DNA of 64,000 bases, taken from Linanthus parryae (Eukaryota > Streptophyta > Magnoliopsida > Ericales > Polemoniaceae). Of this stretch, positions 33,425 to 46,341 are shown piece after piece (the stretch's first letter is position 1; each line of letters opens with the position of its first letter). The translations under genes were made by a program, and so were the position numbers. Under the pieces are notes generated by a model. The model searched no databases, was not told the DNA's origin, and saw only the letters and a list, made by a program, of their open reading frames with translations. The DNA lies in contig JALGPY010000001.1 in the NCBI GenBank assembly GCA_023055425.1, positions 115,921,057 to 115,985,056 of the forward strand, given 5' to 3'.

Positions 33425-35492
33425 CATATGATTCAATAATCAAATGAGTCCCATAAATCCATCCTAATGGAGTTCTAGATATGTATCTCTTATTTATGGG
33501 CCTAAACGATAATGCTAAAGATAAGTGAAGTTCATATCATTATATGCAAACCTCTAGGTATTAATGTTATAGATGAAATTATCATGATCATGGATATAGA
33601 ATCCACTTAGACAAAATTGCATTACAATAATGCATACCATAATAAATGGAACAACATTTGTCCTTTTATTATGATAAGGAGCTTTCTTGTCCAAACAAGA
33701 AACTATGATAATGGTCCTACTCATAGCAGGGACATTATCCCTTTTGTCTAATTCATGAACAATTTCTGAAAGGTAGAAATAATTCCCTACGGCTTTTCAG
33801 CAACCCTTTGCTTCATAGCCCCACGTGTAGGATTATTTCTTCCTTATCCAATTGTCTTCGTCTCTTGAGATCCTACACATTTCTATAAATGTGAGATCCT
33901 CATCTAGTATCATATACTCTTGATGATGAGATAGACATATTGAATTTTATAATAAAATACCCAAGTCGGAATTCATAATTCCTTTATTATTTACTTCCAT
34001 GTACTTTTGGGTAGTCTCTCTTCCTCTACACCACCTATGGGACTTCGAGGCAACTTGGTTTTAGCAACAGGCTTGCTTTATACTCATGGGTTCGGCGCAA
34101 ACCATTTGCCCTTACTCATGCCGTTAACTATTAACAGTTTTTGCCCATGCCCATTATGAGTGTTTTGTTTAGTGATTTTTTCAATCATATTGAGTAAATC
34201 AACTTTAAAACAAAACTGTAATTGCATCCAATGCAATTCTTGGTCCACTTGGGAGAATAACTATATATTCTTTATCTATCTTATAGATAACTCCCAATAA
34301 CTAAGCTTTCAATCCTATTGAGATAGTTTAGTTTGCGCTTCACCTCTTGCTTCAGCAGCCACACATTACTAACTTGTGTCGTCGCGTCATATCTCGATGA
34401 ACTAAGTCGCCTTGCTTTGGCAAACCCGAACTTATTCCATCTTGACCATGACGAGTGCTAAGCAAGAGATTGCAAAGTGGAGCAACTCCTCAAGCCTTTC
34501 ATGACAAGCTCGTATGATCATATCACATGCCTCCAAGTTTCTTATCTTGCTTCCAAAGCTCAGAGTCCATGGGAGCTTGACATGAGACAAGTTACATCCA
34601 AAGAACCATTCTTTGATGTTCCTTCCATAAGGCTCTAGTGTGTTTTGGTAGTTGGTGGGAAGAGAAATTTATGCTCTACAATGTACAACATATTTCCTTT
34701 ATTTGAGAACAATTCTCAATTTTATACCAATCTAGAAAATAGATTTCAGACATCTTGTCCATCTCATGGACATAAAGTCGCGTTTGTTTGTTTAATGCGA
34801 TGGGTATTCAACACTTATAGGATTATGCAAAGCATTGTGACGTATAACTATATTCAACAAGGATTTAAATCATTAAATATAGCTCCCACTATTTTTCTCG
34901 GATTAATAGCCCTCACCATTAATGCGGAAAATATTTTATATATTTTCTAGTGGGTCCAAGATCCCTTTTTCACTTCTTCTTGAGCTTGCTTTGGCAAGTC
35001 ACCCAAGAATTGGTTATTTAGGTAGGAGCCATTCCAATTGCATCCCATGCAACTCTTGGTCCAATTAGGTGAATAACTCTCTATTCTTTATCCTTTAGAT
35101 AACACCTAATTGTCATGCCTCTAAGCTCATCAATCCAATTGACTCTTGCCTAGTTGCGTCCAACCTCTTGCTTTCAACATACACGCATTACTAGCTTGCG
35201 TCGTCCGCAACACACCATGGAAATTAAAATCGCCTTGCTTTGGCAAGCCCGAATTTTAATAGGCCATGATCATGAAGGGTGTTTTGGCAAGAGAAGGCAA
35301 AACGCAATATTTATTTGAGGGATTTCTTTTAAGTTGTTTGGTTGATCTTATCAACATGGTCTACTTATTTGGATTGGGCCATCCACAATAAAAGACCAAC
35401 CTTGTTCATTATTATCTTGTTATCGTTTTTGCTTGTAGCGCCATACACACAAAATAAATAACAAGGCATGAATAATAAACATCCACAAAAAC
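33425..35492 (-). pseudogene. Copia 2 gag and 5' pol remnant with gag-proximal leader
   Basis: The sequence continues exactly where 24979 broke off and resembles Copia 1 at 28986-31070, but no reading frame of useful length survives. Zinc-knuckle and protease regions cannot be read through. From about 34860 on it enters the leader, which stays recognisably similar to that of Copia 1. This element therefore cannot make its own Gag or Pol. Confidence 0.8.
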
Positions 35493-36645
35493 AAAAACGT
35501 GGCATGGATATGGCCTCTAGACTAATGATATTATCAAGCCAATGATAATATCTAATTGCCCTAAAGTGCCGAGCTCATCTCCATGTGCTCCACCATAGCT
35601 GCGCGCCTAGGGATGTCTTTTGGCTCCTTTGGTTCTCCGGTCTTCTTCTCCATGTTCTTGGCTATCATCTAAATATTTCTAATTCTAGCCTAACATCTAG
35701 AATAAAAAAATAACAAAAGCCTCACATGTCGAGGAGAAAAGGAACGACTCGCAGGCCGTAAAAACTAATTAATTATTACATTAATTTGATCAGCTCGCAG
35801 GCCGTAAACCAAACCACAAAACAATAAACATCCACAATCCTAGGCCATATCCATCCACCATGCAATAAAGCACATAATACAGTTAAAACCAATTTTTTTA
35901 ACGCGCTTGTTTAATTTTAATGAAATTGGGTAACTAGGGTTTCACAACGGTCCAAAGGATTTACCAAAGAATGGCCGAAATCAACCAAGGAACCGCCACA
36001 CTAGGCCCGGGCCGGCCGGCCCCTAGCCCACACGGCTAGGCCGTGTGCTAGGGTGTGCCGACCCCTCTTGTGTCGTGTGTTACTTGGGCGGCAAGGAGAG
36101 AGAGGGGGGCGGTCCCTACATGGGCCACACCTCCTCATGGAATTGTTTCCATAAACAATTCATGGAATTATTTCCATAAACAATATATGGAATTGTTTCC
36201 ATAAACAATTCCTTCCTTGTTGGGTTGTTTCCAAAACACCCTTATGGTATTGTTTCCAAAATAATTCTTTCCTTGGTTCCCAAGTTTAGTTGTTTCCATA
36301 AACAACTTCTTACTTGTTTCCCAAGTTTAGTTGTTTCCAAAACAACTTCTTCCTTGTTGCCCAAGTTTAATTAATTCCATACTTGGAAAACCCCTTTTCC
36401 AAGCATGTGCCCATGAACCCTAATTTTTTTTTAAGAACCCAATTATTCACATCCTATGTGATTAAACTCACCAATTCTAACATCCAATGTTAAATTGGGT
36501 CTTGTTTGTTTGAATCAAATTCAATATTGCATCTACTATGCCAATTTTTCAGTTTTCGCGTAATAAACAATAATACGGTGTATGAACTGAAATCGTAAAC
36601 ACATAATATCATGTTATGCTCTACGACCTGTGGCTCTGATACCAC
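35493..36645 (-). other. Copia 2 leader with palindromic repeat cluster
   Basis: This untranslated leader ends in a tRNA-iMet primer site (36631-36644) beside LTR D. It is nearly identical to 20233-21385. At about 36137-36385 it carries repeated units such as GGAATTGTTTCC and AAACAATTCC that can pair with each other, and variants based on TTGTTTCCAAAACAA. Copia 1 has only a trace of this cluster. Confidence 0.8.
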
Positions 36646-38083
36646 TGTTGGGTTTTGACGTAGGTAACGCAGCGGAATAACAAAAATTAATCCTACTAAA
36701 AGCCCACCAAGGATCACAGGAAGAGACATCATAACATGATTAAGGACATAGAAGATGTGTACCTTTTAATTTGTGAGATCACACGAAGAATGATGTCCTC
36801 GTCTCTACGGTTGATCCACGTCTAGAGGTGAGATCTAGATTCTTCCTTCAATCAAGTGCTAGCTTGAACCTTGGAGGAAGAGGGATGAAGATCAAAGCAA
36901 CAAATCACCAAAGGCACAAGAGAGGGGCGGCCTCTCTTTGCCGTCGGGTAAGGGGGCGGACGGGTGGCTAGGGTTTCGGCCCTAGCACCTTGTCTTGCTC
37001 TCTCTTTTGCTCTCTCCCACTTTTGTGTTATGACTAATAATAACTCATCAAGTGGGAAGGTAGCTAGAGCCTCCTTTATATACTCCAACAACTCCTTGTT
37101 GTTTCCATATTAGAGTTTTCTTGTTCTAGTAGGACTAGAACTATTCCCTTCCTTGCAAATTAGTCCTACTAAGTTTGCAAGGTGTTGCACAATGATCCTT
37201 CTATTAATTAATCCTTATTAATTAATCCCAAATCTAGCTCTACTCTATTTGACGTGTGACCCCATAGGTTTCTATATAGTTGGTAGTAACTATTACTAAC
37301 ATGGAGCGGTGTCTAGCAACACATCCATGCAACCCAACCCATAGAAATAGTCAGTGATCCCGACAAACCTTTGTGCCCAATATGTCATATTGCATTATCC
37401 CTTTGTCTCCATATCCGGATTGGACACGAGACATAAATAGTCACACTCGTATATCCAATCCATAGTTCCTCGATCCTGGGAATATGCTTATACTAGCAGA
37501 TAACATCAATATCTCCATATTGATTTATCTGAGTCTGGCCAGACATTCAATAAGCCTCATCCCTCGAGTGGCCGTAGATATTTACCCCCATTATGTGGGA
37601 GGGACAAATCCTATCTACATCACTACGATCTCTAAGCTTGCTTCCTATCACGCCCGATAGCCACCTTTATGATTACCCAGTTACGGTGTAACGTTTGATA
37701 ACATCAAAGCGCAATATTTCACAACTAGAGTATCTAGTGACTTCAAGTCCAAGGATTGCAATAATAATAGCACTACGAAAAGCGATTGTGACTTCACATA
37801 ATCTAATGTATCCTTTTCGTCGTGGGTCATCCAGTATGCCATTACTCCTAATGCATACCCATGTGTTGGATCGTGATATCTCCATATCAATCCAACCCCA
37901 TACTAGTCTATAGATGATTGTCCCATTAATCATTATAATTGACTAGGGATATTTAAGAATATAACACCTTATATTCTAAGGACTTCATTCATGTTAGCAT
38001 ATCTCCATATTGAAAACATAATGAATCGTAAATCCATATATTTGTCACAATTAATTGATTGCCTCTAGGGCACAATTCCAACA
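36646..38083 (-). repeat. LTR D, 5' LTR of Copia 2
   Basis: This 1438-bp repeat has TGTTGG and CCAACA ends and is nearly identical to LTR A. Its right end joins LINE sequence cleanly at 38084, inside the endonuclease frame. This is therefore the original insertion boundary. Confidence 0.95.
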
Positions 38084-39500
38084 CTTTTCCCGAATTAGGG
38101 AGTTCATATTTTGGAAAGTAGAGGTACTCCCCAGACCTCTAATGTTCCAACTCAGGGTCCTCATGGTGACCGGAAGGGTTGGTTCTCACCAACCTTTGTC
38201 GATTCTTTGGAAAGAGAAACGTCTCAATTTCCCGATTTAACCCTTTTTGATTCAACAACAGCAATTTCATCAGAGTTGGACATCCACTCAGGAGACCTTT
38301 TATCTCCCAAACTGACAGGACAATTAACCACAACATCATCACAAACAAATTCAGCAAGTGTAGCAATATCTAAGGCTTCTCCAAGGTTTCCACCTCGAAT
38401 AAAATGTTTTGCAAAAGGTGCTACATTAAAGTACCTTTTCCTGGGCAGATTTGCAAACTGGTGGCACACCTTCATCCTCAATTGGATCATCTTGACCGAT
38501 GTAAGCGTCACTCATCTCTGCTATATATTCTCTGTGGGAAACCTTCTCCCTTTGTCTGGTTTGAAGTTTCCCCTCATCAGATTCAGGGTCAGGTTCCTTC
38601 TCACTTTCCTCCCGACTCCCACCAGTGAAATCATTACGCTGAACTTGATCAATGCGAAACTTTGGTTTCCTTTCAGCAGGGCATAAGGTTGAAGGGCCAA
38701 ACGCATATGACATATTTGTGTTATAACCCAAGACAAAGTTTAGCATGGCTGTTGCCGACATCCAATTTCTATATCGTAATGGCACGTATTCAATTGGAAT
38801 AACCAATCCCAATGCCACACCACATTCCTTGATATCGTGACCCATACGTCCACAATGATGACAAGATTGGTTAGTTTCTCATAACGAATGAATATCCATT
38901 CTTGGTGTTCAGCCAAAATCTTTGCCAAGGCTACACGACTGAGTGGTTCACTTACATCCAAAAAAACTTTCAAACGTAGGCAACGTCCCACCAAAGGACC
39001 AGATTTTGGGATAACAATTTCCGCAACATCTTCGGCCACCGCTCTGGTTTGGCAATCTGGTGAAAGATACCAAATATGTGCCCAAAGATAGGCTCTGTTG
39101 TAGCGGGCTTCTAACATCTTCCGCCAAGGGTACCATTTTTCCATGACAATCACATCTTCTTTGTAGAACCATGGTTGTGCTTGTAGGACCGACTCCCCTT
39201 GATCTTCAGATTCAAACACAAATTAGAACAAATTAGCACCCAACGTCTTGACTTCGAAGCCCTTCGGATCCTTCCAAGCTCTAGCCATAAATTTTTTGAG
39301 ATTGTTGATGTTAATGTATCTGGTGGTAATGATTTTGCCGAAAACATTGCGTCGACAAATACTATGACCCTCCAATAGTGATGATTCCTTAACATTACAC
39401 CCCCTTTTTTCCTTGTCAGTAAGCTGCTGATGAAACATCATATTTGGCTTCCGTCGCAGACTTTCCAACAAGGAAATCAAGTTGGTTATTCCTTGAACTG
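38084..39500 (-). pseudogene. LINE 5' portion: ORF1 (DUF4283/zinc knuckle) and start of ORF2
   Basis: On the minus strand about 39480-38170 encodes a plant LINE ORF1: a DUF4283-like RNA-binding region (YNRAYLWAHIWYLSPD, LKVFLDVSEPLSRVALAK, EWIFIRYEKLTN), then after a frameshift near 38860 a zinc knuckle CHHCGRMGHDIKEC and an acidic tail (38845-38426). ORF2 begins at 38164 with MRTLSWNIRGLG, the N-terminal strand of the L1 endonuclease, and runs 27 codons to the LTR boundary at 38084. Its continuation is at 20200 and below, but the piece that should lie between (roughly 150 residues in this family) is absent. Confidence 0.85.
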
Positions 39501-39851
39501 GACGGCATGGGATTTGGATTATTAATAAAAAGAGTATGGTGATTAGAAGATTTTGATGGATAGCAAGATGAAGTTGAGAAGAAAAGTTCAGCAGATAACT
39601 GCCAAAAAATGGGAGAGACTGCTAAAATAATAAGAAAAACGGCAGTTACAAAATACAGTTATCTCCTTGGGAAGGAGATAACTACTGGTAACTAAAATTT
39701 GTGACAAATACAGAAATTAAGGATGAAAGAAACCGTCACAATGGAACAAGGAAACTGACTCTATTGTATTCCCTAAAAGTTAGCCGAAGAAGTAGGAGAG
39801 GAGAGAGGGCAGAGCATTTCTGGTAAGCTCTTCGTATCACTAGATTATTTA

Positions 39852-40086
39852 GTCCTTGTTCCTCAAGGTTCTTCATAAAATTATTTGGGTATTATTTGGG
39901 CCTAGCGATTTGGTTAGCAAAACGAAGCAAGAATTTGGTAATCTTTTCGTGGTGTCGTAGATTAAACGTTGCTCTACAATACCACAAAATTTTACCAAAT
40001 TCTTGCTTTCTTTTGCAAACTAAATCGCTAGGTCCAAATAATATCTGAATAATTTTTTAAGGAACCTGGAAGAATGAAGGGAGAAC
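39852..40086. mobile_element. Stowaway-like foldback MITE, copy 1
   Basis: The element is almost one complete imperfect palindrome: GGCCTAGCGATTTGG pairs with CTAAATCGCTAGGTCC and the arms run to the ends. It is flanked by TA on both sides. The centre, TGTCGTAGATTAAACG followed by CTCTACAATACCAC, is shared with the copies at 47817 and 48247. No coding capacity. Confidence 0.7.
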
Positions 40087-40646
40087 TACTATTATTTGTT
40101 TTAAAACTTTTTATTTCTCAAAAAACATTTAAACACTGTTTTATAAGCAGAAACAAGAAAATACTTGTTTAACATCAAATTTGGTCTTTTTTTCAGTTTT
40201 CTCAATATTACGCTGGAAGTTAGTGGGGTTAGCAAAAGTGTTTTTAAACAAGTTTTTTTAGCATATTTTTTCAACCGTTTTTTTTCATGTTTTTAAGAAG
40301 ATACCAAACAGGCTCTTAGTATAATTATTTTATTATTAGCATATTGGCGTTGTATTAGATTAATACGAGTGGGGAGGAAAAAATCTGAAAACACTTGCCA
40401 AAAGTCTCCAAATCTGAAATTTTGTTTGGTAGATGTAGACGAGGGCTTGATGGGGACAGCTCGTGTTTCTGCAAGTAGAATAACAAAAAAAAGACATCCG
40501 GTTAACATGTTTGGGGACCGGAGATGACAGTCAGTTTGGGGTAAGAGCAAAGCAACGTATGTTATCCAGAGGTGAGACAGTGATAGCTGAGTTGAGTGTG
40601 GTAGATGCTGGAGCTATGTTCGTCTGTTGTGTCTTGTTCGTTATGA

Positions 40647-41093
40647 ATGGGACATATCTTTTATATACAGGCCATTAGACGGACGTGGATGAGTATGCAC
40701 GACGGTAATGGAACCCCTCGTGGTCTTACCGTCCGCCTAATTGAGCGGCTCGCAGATCGTATATGTAGGGATCGAGTTCCACAGGACCGTATATGTAGGG
40801 ATCGTGTTCCACGACTTCAGGGGCGCGACAGTACATTCGCGGATATCTGGATAACATACGAGAGTCGCATGCAAGGCCGGCATCTCGTACGCGACATACC
40901 TTACTCTAGCCTCCAAGTCACTCGCACCCCCAAGTCCAATTATCATAAGGTACATATGCAAAGAACCCTGCCTCGCAGTCCTTCGCATATGGGTAGGCAA
41001 ATGATGTGTTTCAGTGCTATGCAGAGCACAACGGATGCACACTTGTCCCTTATCCAGAGTGCCATGTGGCTGGTCGATAGTATGATTATTTAG
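40647..41093 (+). CDS. Unrecognised ORF between LINE and Copia 3
   Basis: An open frame of 148 codons begins MGHIFYIQAIRRTWMSM. It contains an internal tandem repeat, DRICRDRVP twice, from a 27-base duplication near 40755-40812. Base composition is more GC-rich than the neighbourhood. No domain, signal peptide or membrane segment is recognised. It may be a fragment of an old transposon or captured sequence, or a chance frame. Confidence 0.25.
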   Translation: MGHIFYIQAIRRTWMSMHDGNGTPRGLTVRLIERLADRICRDRVPQDRICRDRVPRLQGRDSTFADIWITYESRMQGRHLVRDIPYSSLQVTRTPKSNYHKVHMQRTLPRSPSHMGRQMMCFSAMQSTTDAHLSLIQSAMWLVDSMII

Positions 41094-41252
41094 GGTATCT
41101 ACAGTAGGATTGGAACTCCGAATATCAAATTTTAAGATTCCGGTATATGGAAAGGGAATTCCGGAATTCTAGCTTCAGAATACTCTCCTCTCTTTCGGAA
41201 TTTCAATCAATCAAAATAATATATTTTCCACTCGGACTCGACATGCGTAAGC

Positions 41253-42657
41253 TGTTGGAATAGATGCCCTAGAGGCAATCTAGTTTAGTATGAACAGTAA
41301 TTGGCTAGAATATTCATTGTATTATTTATGGAGATATTTAGTATAATGAAGTCCTTAAGATTTAAAATTGTGTTGTTTATCTTAAATATACCTAGTCAAT
41401 TATACTGATTAACAGGACAATCATCTATAGACTAGTATGGGCTTGGATTGATATAGAGATATCACGATCTAACACATGGGTATGCATTAGAGGTAATGGC
41501 ATACTGGATTCACCCATCTCCAATAAGGCTACATACTAGTTATGTAAAGTCACAAGTGCTTCTCGCGGTGACAACGGTATTGTCATCCTTAGACTTGGAG
41601 TCACTAGATCATCTAGTTGTGGAATATTGTGTCTTGGTAGCGTCAAACACTACACCGTGACTAGGTAGCCATAAAGGCGCATATATGACACAATACGAAG
41701 CAAGCTTAGAGATCGTAGTGATGTAGATAGAATTTGTCCCTCCCACATAACGGGAGAAAATATCTGCGGCCACTCGAGGCACAGTGCTTATAGAATGTCT
41801 GGTCAAACTCAGATAAATCAATATGGGATATTGATGTTGTTTGCATGGATAAGGCTATTCTCAGGATCGAGAAAGTATGGATTGCATATACGAGTGTGAC
41901 TTGTATGTCTCGTGTCCAATCCCGATATAGAGACAAAGGGATGAGACAATACTTGCACAAGGTTTGTCGGATGACTATTTCTATTAGTTGGGTAGGATGG
42001 ATGTGTTCCTAGACACCGCTCCATGTTAGTATATAGTTGCTACCAACTAAGTAGAAACCTATGGGTCACACGCCATATGGATTGAACTAGACTTGGGAAT
42101 TAATTAATATGAATAATTAATTAGAAAGATCAAAGTGCAACAACTAGCTAACTTAGTAGGACTATATGCAAGAAGGACTAATCTGAACTTGGTAGGATTA
42201 GGAGAGGACCTTTATGTAGTAAACAATGAGCTGTTGGACTATATAAAGAATGCTCGTAGCTTCCTTCCTACAGATAATACTCATAACATTATTTGAGCAA
42301 GGAGAGAGAGCAAGACAACACAAAGAGGCCATAGCCCCTTAGTGCCGTCCATCCCCTTACCCGTCGGCCACAAAGAGCAGGCCGAACCTCCTCTTGGTCT
42401 TCCGTTGCGTGATTTCTTCTTCCTCTTCCATCATTTCTAGCTAGCACAAGTATTTAGAAGATCTACATCTCAATCCTAGGCGTGGATCAACCGTAAAGAC
42501 GTGACACTATTCGCGTTTGAAGTCATCACAGGAGATCCACAAGGTACTTGTTATGAATCCTTTACTACCGTTATGAATTCTCTTCCTGTGATACTTGGAG
42601 GGTCTTGTGTGGATCTTTTTCTTGTTTAATTCCGTTGCGTAATCCGTTACTATCAAT
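41253..42657 (+). repeat. Copia 3 5' LTR
   Basis: It begins TGTTGGAATAGATGCCC, the same start as the other LTRs read on their own strand, and follows them colinearly with many differences. The right end is blurred near 42650 and the primer binding site that should follow is not present. Divergence marks this as an older insertion. Confidence 0.75.
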
Positions 42658-42793
42658 AAAGTACTCTTGGATTTCGTTAAGTTGTACTAGCGAGGAACCT
42701 TCATGGGTTGTTTCAGTTGCTGCATTGGCCGTAGGCGTGCACGAGCTGTCTCTGCCTTCAGGATTAGTTTGAGAATTAAATAATTGCTATTTT

Positions 42794-45147
42794 GTGCGTG
42801 CTATGAGCAGAAACATTATTTCTATTTCTTGTTTGGACAAGGATGGTTTTACTATTTCAATAAAGAACAATTTTTGTTCAATTTATTTTGATAGTATTCA
42901 CTACTGTAGTGGGCAATTGTTTAATGGATTATATATCCTTGATCTAAGCAATCATGTCTATAACATTAATACCAAGAGGATTAAAATAAATTATTTAAAT
43001 ACTGCTTATCTATAGCACTGTCGTTTAGTCCATATAAACGAGAAGCGTGTATTTGTATACCTTATGAAGGTCAAATATGAGTCCTTTTAAAAGTTAGAAG
43101 AATTCAAGAATGAAGTAGAAAAGAATCTTGGCAAAAGTATCAAGGCTTTACAATCGGATCGTGGAGGAGAATACTTGAGCCAAGAGTTTGACGACTATCT
43201 TAGAGAGTGTGGGATCATGTCCCAACTCACTCCACCCAGAATGCCACAATGGAATGGCATATCCGAAAGGAGGAATCCGACCCTATTGGATATAATTAGA
43301 TCTATGATGTGTCAAACTGATCTTCCATTATCATTTTGGGGTTATACTCTATTGTGTGCAGCTTTCACCATTAACCGTGTTCCATCTAAATTGGTCATGA
43401 AGACTCCATATGAGATATAGAGTGGGAGGCGTCCCACACTGTCGTTCATGAATATTTGAGGTTGCGATGTCTATGTAAAGCGTTTACAATCAGACAAACT
43501 CGGGCCTAAGTCGAATAAGTGTAAGTTTGTGGGATACCCTAAGGAAACTAAGGGATATTACTTCTACAATCCAACTGAGAACAAAATGTTTGTTACTCGG
43601 ACCGGCGTGTTTCTAGAGAGAATTGTCTCTAAAGAAGCAAGTGGGAGGATTGTAGAACTTGAAGAAATTCAAGAACAACAAACTACTAATCCTACTATGG
43701 AACAAGAACAGCAACCGCAAGATGTTGTGGAGAAACCTGTTCAAGTAGCACAAGAGCTCGTAGGTCGAGTAGAGTGCGCCAGGAGCCAGAGAGGTGTGGA
43801 CTTCTCGTGACTGATTTTGGTGACACGTTGCTCATAAATTATGAGCCTACTCCCTATGGAGAGGCCATAAAAGGGCCGGACTCTCATAAGTGGCTTGAGG
43901 CCATGAGATCCGAGATGGAATCCATGTATACCAACAAAGTATGGACATTGGTGGAACCACCCGAAGGGGCTCGCCCCATACGGTGCAAGTGGGTCTTCAA
44001 TAAGAAGATCGACATGGATGGTAATGTGATTACCTATAAGGGCCGATTGATGGCTAAAGTATTCAGACAGATTCATGGTATAGACTATGGTGAAACCTTT
44101 TCACCAGTTGCAATGACGAAATGCATCCGAATCTTACTTTGCAATGCAGCTTACTACGACTATGAGAATCGGCAGATGGATGTCAAAACATAATTCTTGT
44201 ATGGGAATCTCCTTGAGGACGTGTACATGACACAACTTAAGGGTTTTGAAGATCCAAAGCAAGCCAACAAAGTATGTAAGCTGCTGCGATCCATTTATGG
44301 ATTGAAACAAGCTTCTACGAGTTGGAATCGAAGTTTTGATGAAGTAGTCAAAGAGTTTGGCTTCATCAGAAACGGAGATGAATCTTGTGTCTACAAGAAG
44401 GTTAGTGGGAGTTCTGTTGCTTTTATGGTCTTGTATGTGGATGACATACTACTCATTGGAAATGACATTCCTATGTTTCAATCTGCTAAAGATTGGCTAC
44501 GAACGTGTTTCTTAATGAAAGACTTAGGTGAAGCAGCTTATATACTCGGTATCAAGATCTATAGAGATAGATATAGGAAGTTGCTCGGCCTAAGTCAAAG
44601 TACATACATAGACAAGGTGTTGAAGCGATTCAACATGCAAGATTCCAAGAAAGGATTCTTGCACATGTCGCATGGAATCACCCTTTCGAAGAGTGATTGT
44701 CCTTCCAATGAGATTGAGAAGGAACGCATGAGTAGGGTTACCTATGCCTCGACCATAAGATCCATCATGTACGCCATGTTATGTACTAGACCAGATGTAT
44801 CATACGTGTTGAGTATGACAAGCATATATCAGTCCAATCCAGGTGAGAGTCACTGGATTGCAGTCAAGAACATCCTAAAGTACTTGAGAAGAACTAAGGA
44901 TGCGTTCTTGATATTTGGAGGTGAGGAAGAATTGCGTGTAAGAGGTTACACGGATGCAAGCTTCCAAACCGACATAGATGATTTTAGATTGCAATTGGGT
45001 TTTGTGTTTTGCCTAAATGGAGCAGCGGTGAGCTGGAAAAGTTCCAAGCAAGATACGGCGGCTGATTCTACAACAGAGGCTGAGTACATTGCTGCCAATG
45101 GTGCAACAAAGGAGGCTATTTGGATTAGGAATTTATTAACGGAGTTA
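42794..45147 (+). pseudogene. Copia 3 gag-pol remnant
   Basis: This plus-strand relative of Copia 1 lacks the leader and most of gag. It starts in the last part of the gag/protease region (MSRNIISISCLDKDGF), then jumps by deletion from pre-integrase to mid-integrase near 43030. It goes on through integrase (LTPPRMPQWNGISERRN), reverse transcriptase (LYVDDILLIGN) and part of RNase H (YTDASFQTD, STTEAEYIAA). Stops or shifts occur near 43420, 43459, 43770 and 44190. It ends abruptly near 45147 after LLTEL, with no RNase H end, polypurine tract or 3' LTR, and passes directly into CACTA sequence. Confidence 0.9.
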
Positions 45148-46341
45148 TTCCCAAAATCGCCGTTTATATGATTTTTTATATTATTTAATTTAAATGATAT
45201 CTTCATATTTCTTTTGAGAGAATCGATATCCGCATTGATTTCAAAGTTTTTATATAATGTTTTCATAATTAAAACAATGATTTAGTTTATACCTTAACTT
45301 TTTTTTTCTTCTAATTTCAGTTTTTTTTGTTCCACTTTCCAATCAGAATTCTTCATATAGATCCTTGAATTTTCAGATCTGACATCGTCCTGGAATTTTA
45401 AACTCATCCCATCCAAAATATTCTATACATACACACCTCGTACACAATTCTTTCAACCCATCCAACACTTTTATCTTAACCCTTGGATTTTCAAATATGG
45501 AAGGGAGAAATTGAGATGGAAAGAATAGACAGAGAAGAGACAGATAGATGGGTCAGAGAAAGATGAGGAGATGGAGATAGACACGGTGAGAGAGACGAAC
45601 GAAGAAACAGAGAGAGAGGGGAAGGATAAATAGAGGAAACGAAGCCGGAGAAATTGAGAGAAGAAGAAAGGAGGCGGAGAAACAGAGGGAGGGAGAAGGT
45701 AGGCGGAGAAACAGATGGAAGGAGGGAGGAAGGCGAAGATACAGAGAGCGAGAGGTGATGGAGCCGAGAGGGGAGGGAGCCGAGAGAGACATACTTGATC
45801 GACGACGAAGGGAGGCCATCACCGACGGGAAGAGGGTGGTAGAGAGAGAGAGAGTCGGAGCAGAGTTCTTCACATGGAGGGAGGCGACTGTTTTTGTGGA
45901 GAGAAAGTGAAGGGTTGGATGATATATAAAGAAATAGAGTTTCTAATGAACAGTGGAGATGCAATCTATCTAAGATCTGTGATATCTTAAAAATGTAAAG
46001 TAACGGCGCTTTTACAGTCAACGCCGTTAAACTTAGCGGCAGTTAATGTCCAGCGCCATTAAACTTAACACCTCTTATTTATAAACCGCCCTTTGCAGCC
46101 TCGAAAAGGCACTTTCTTTCTGAGCGCCGTTAATGTTAACGACGCCTATATTAAACCCGCCATTTGTGATGCTATAAACGACACTATTTGGCAGGCGCCG
46201 TTAATTTTAACGACAACTTTCATGAAACCGCCCTTTGCAATAATATAAACGGCTCTTCATGGAAAACCGCCGTTTTAGGAATCCCAGAAACGACACTTGC
46301 ATAATACAAGCGCCGGGAAAGGATATTTTTCTAGTAGTGTG
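45148..46341. mobile_element. Terminal fragment of a CACTA (En/Spm) transposon
   Basis: The right end, read on the minus strand, is CACTACTAGAAAAATATCC, a typical CACTA terminus. About 46000-46320 carries many subterminal units built on CGCCGTT or its complement (GCGCCGTTAA, TAAACGGC), the usual transposase-binding pattern. The middle (about 45500-45920) is a purine-rich GAGA tract. No matching left terminus was found; the left side ends where Copia 3 is truncated, with a single CGCCGTTTAT unit. No transposase frame is present. Confidence 0.75.

Noticed and set aside
45491..46021. Serine/leucine-rich ORF of 176 codons on the minus strand
   Set aside because: It is the complement of the GAGA-rich tract inside the CACTA fragment; low complexity, no domain.
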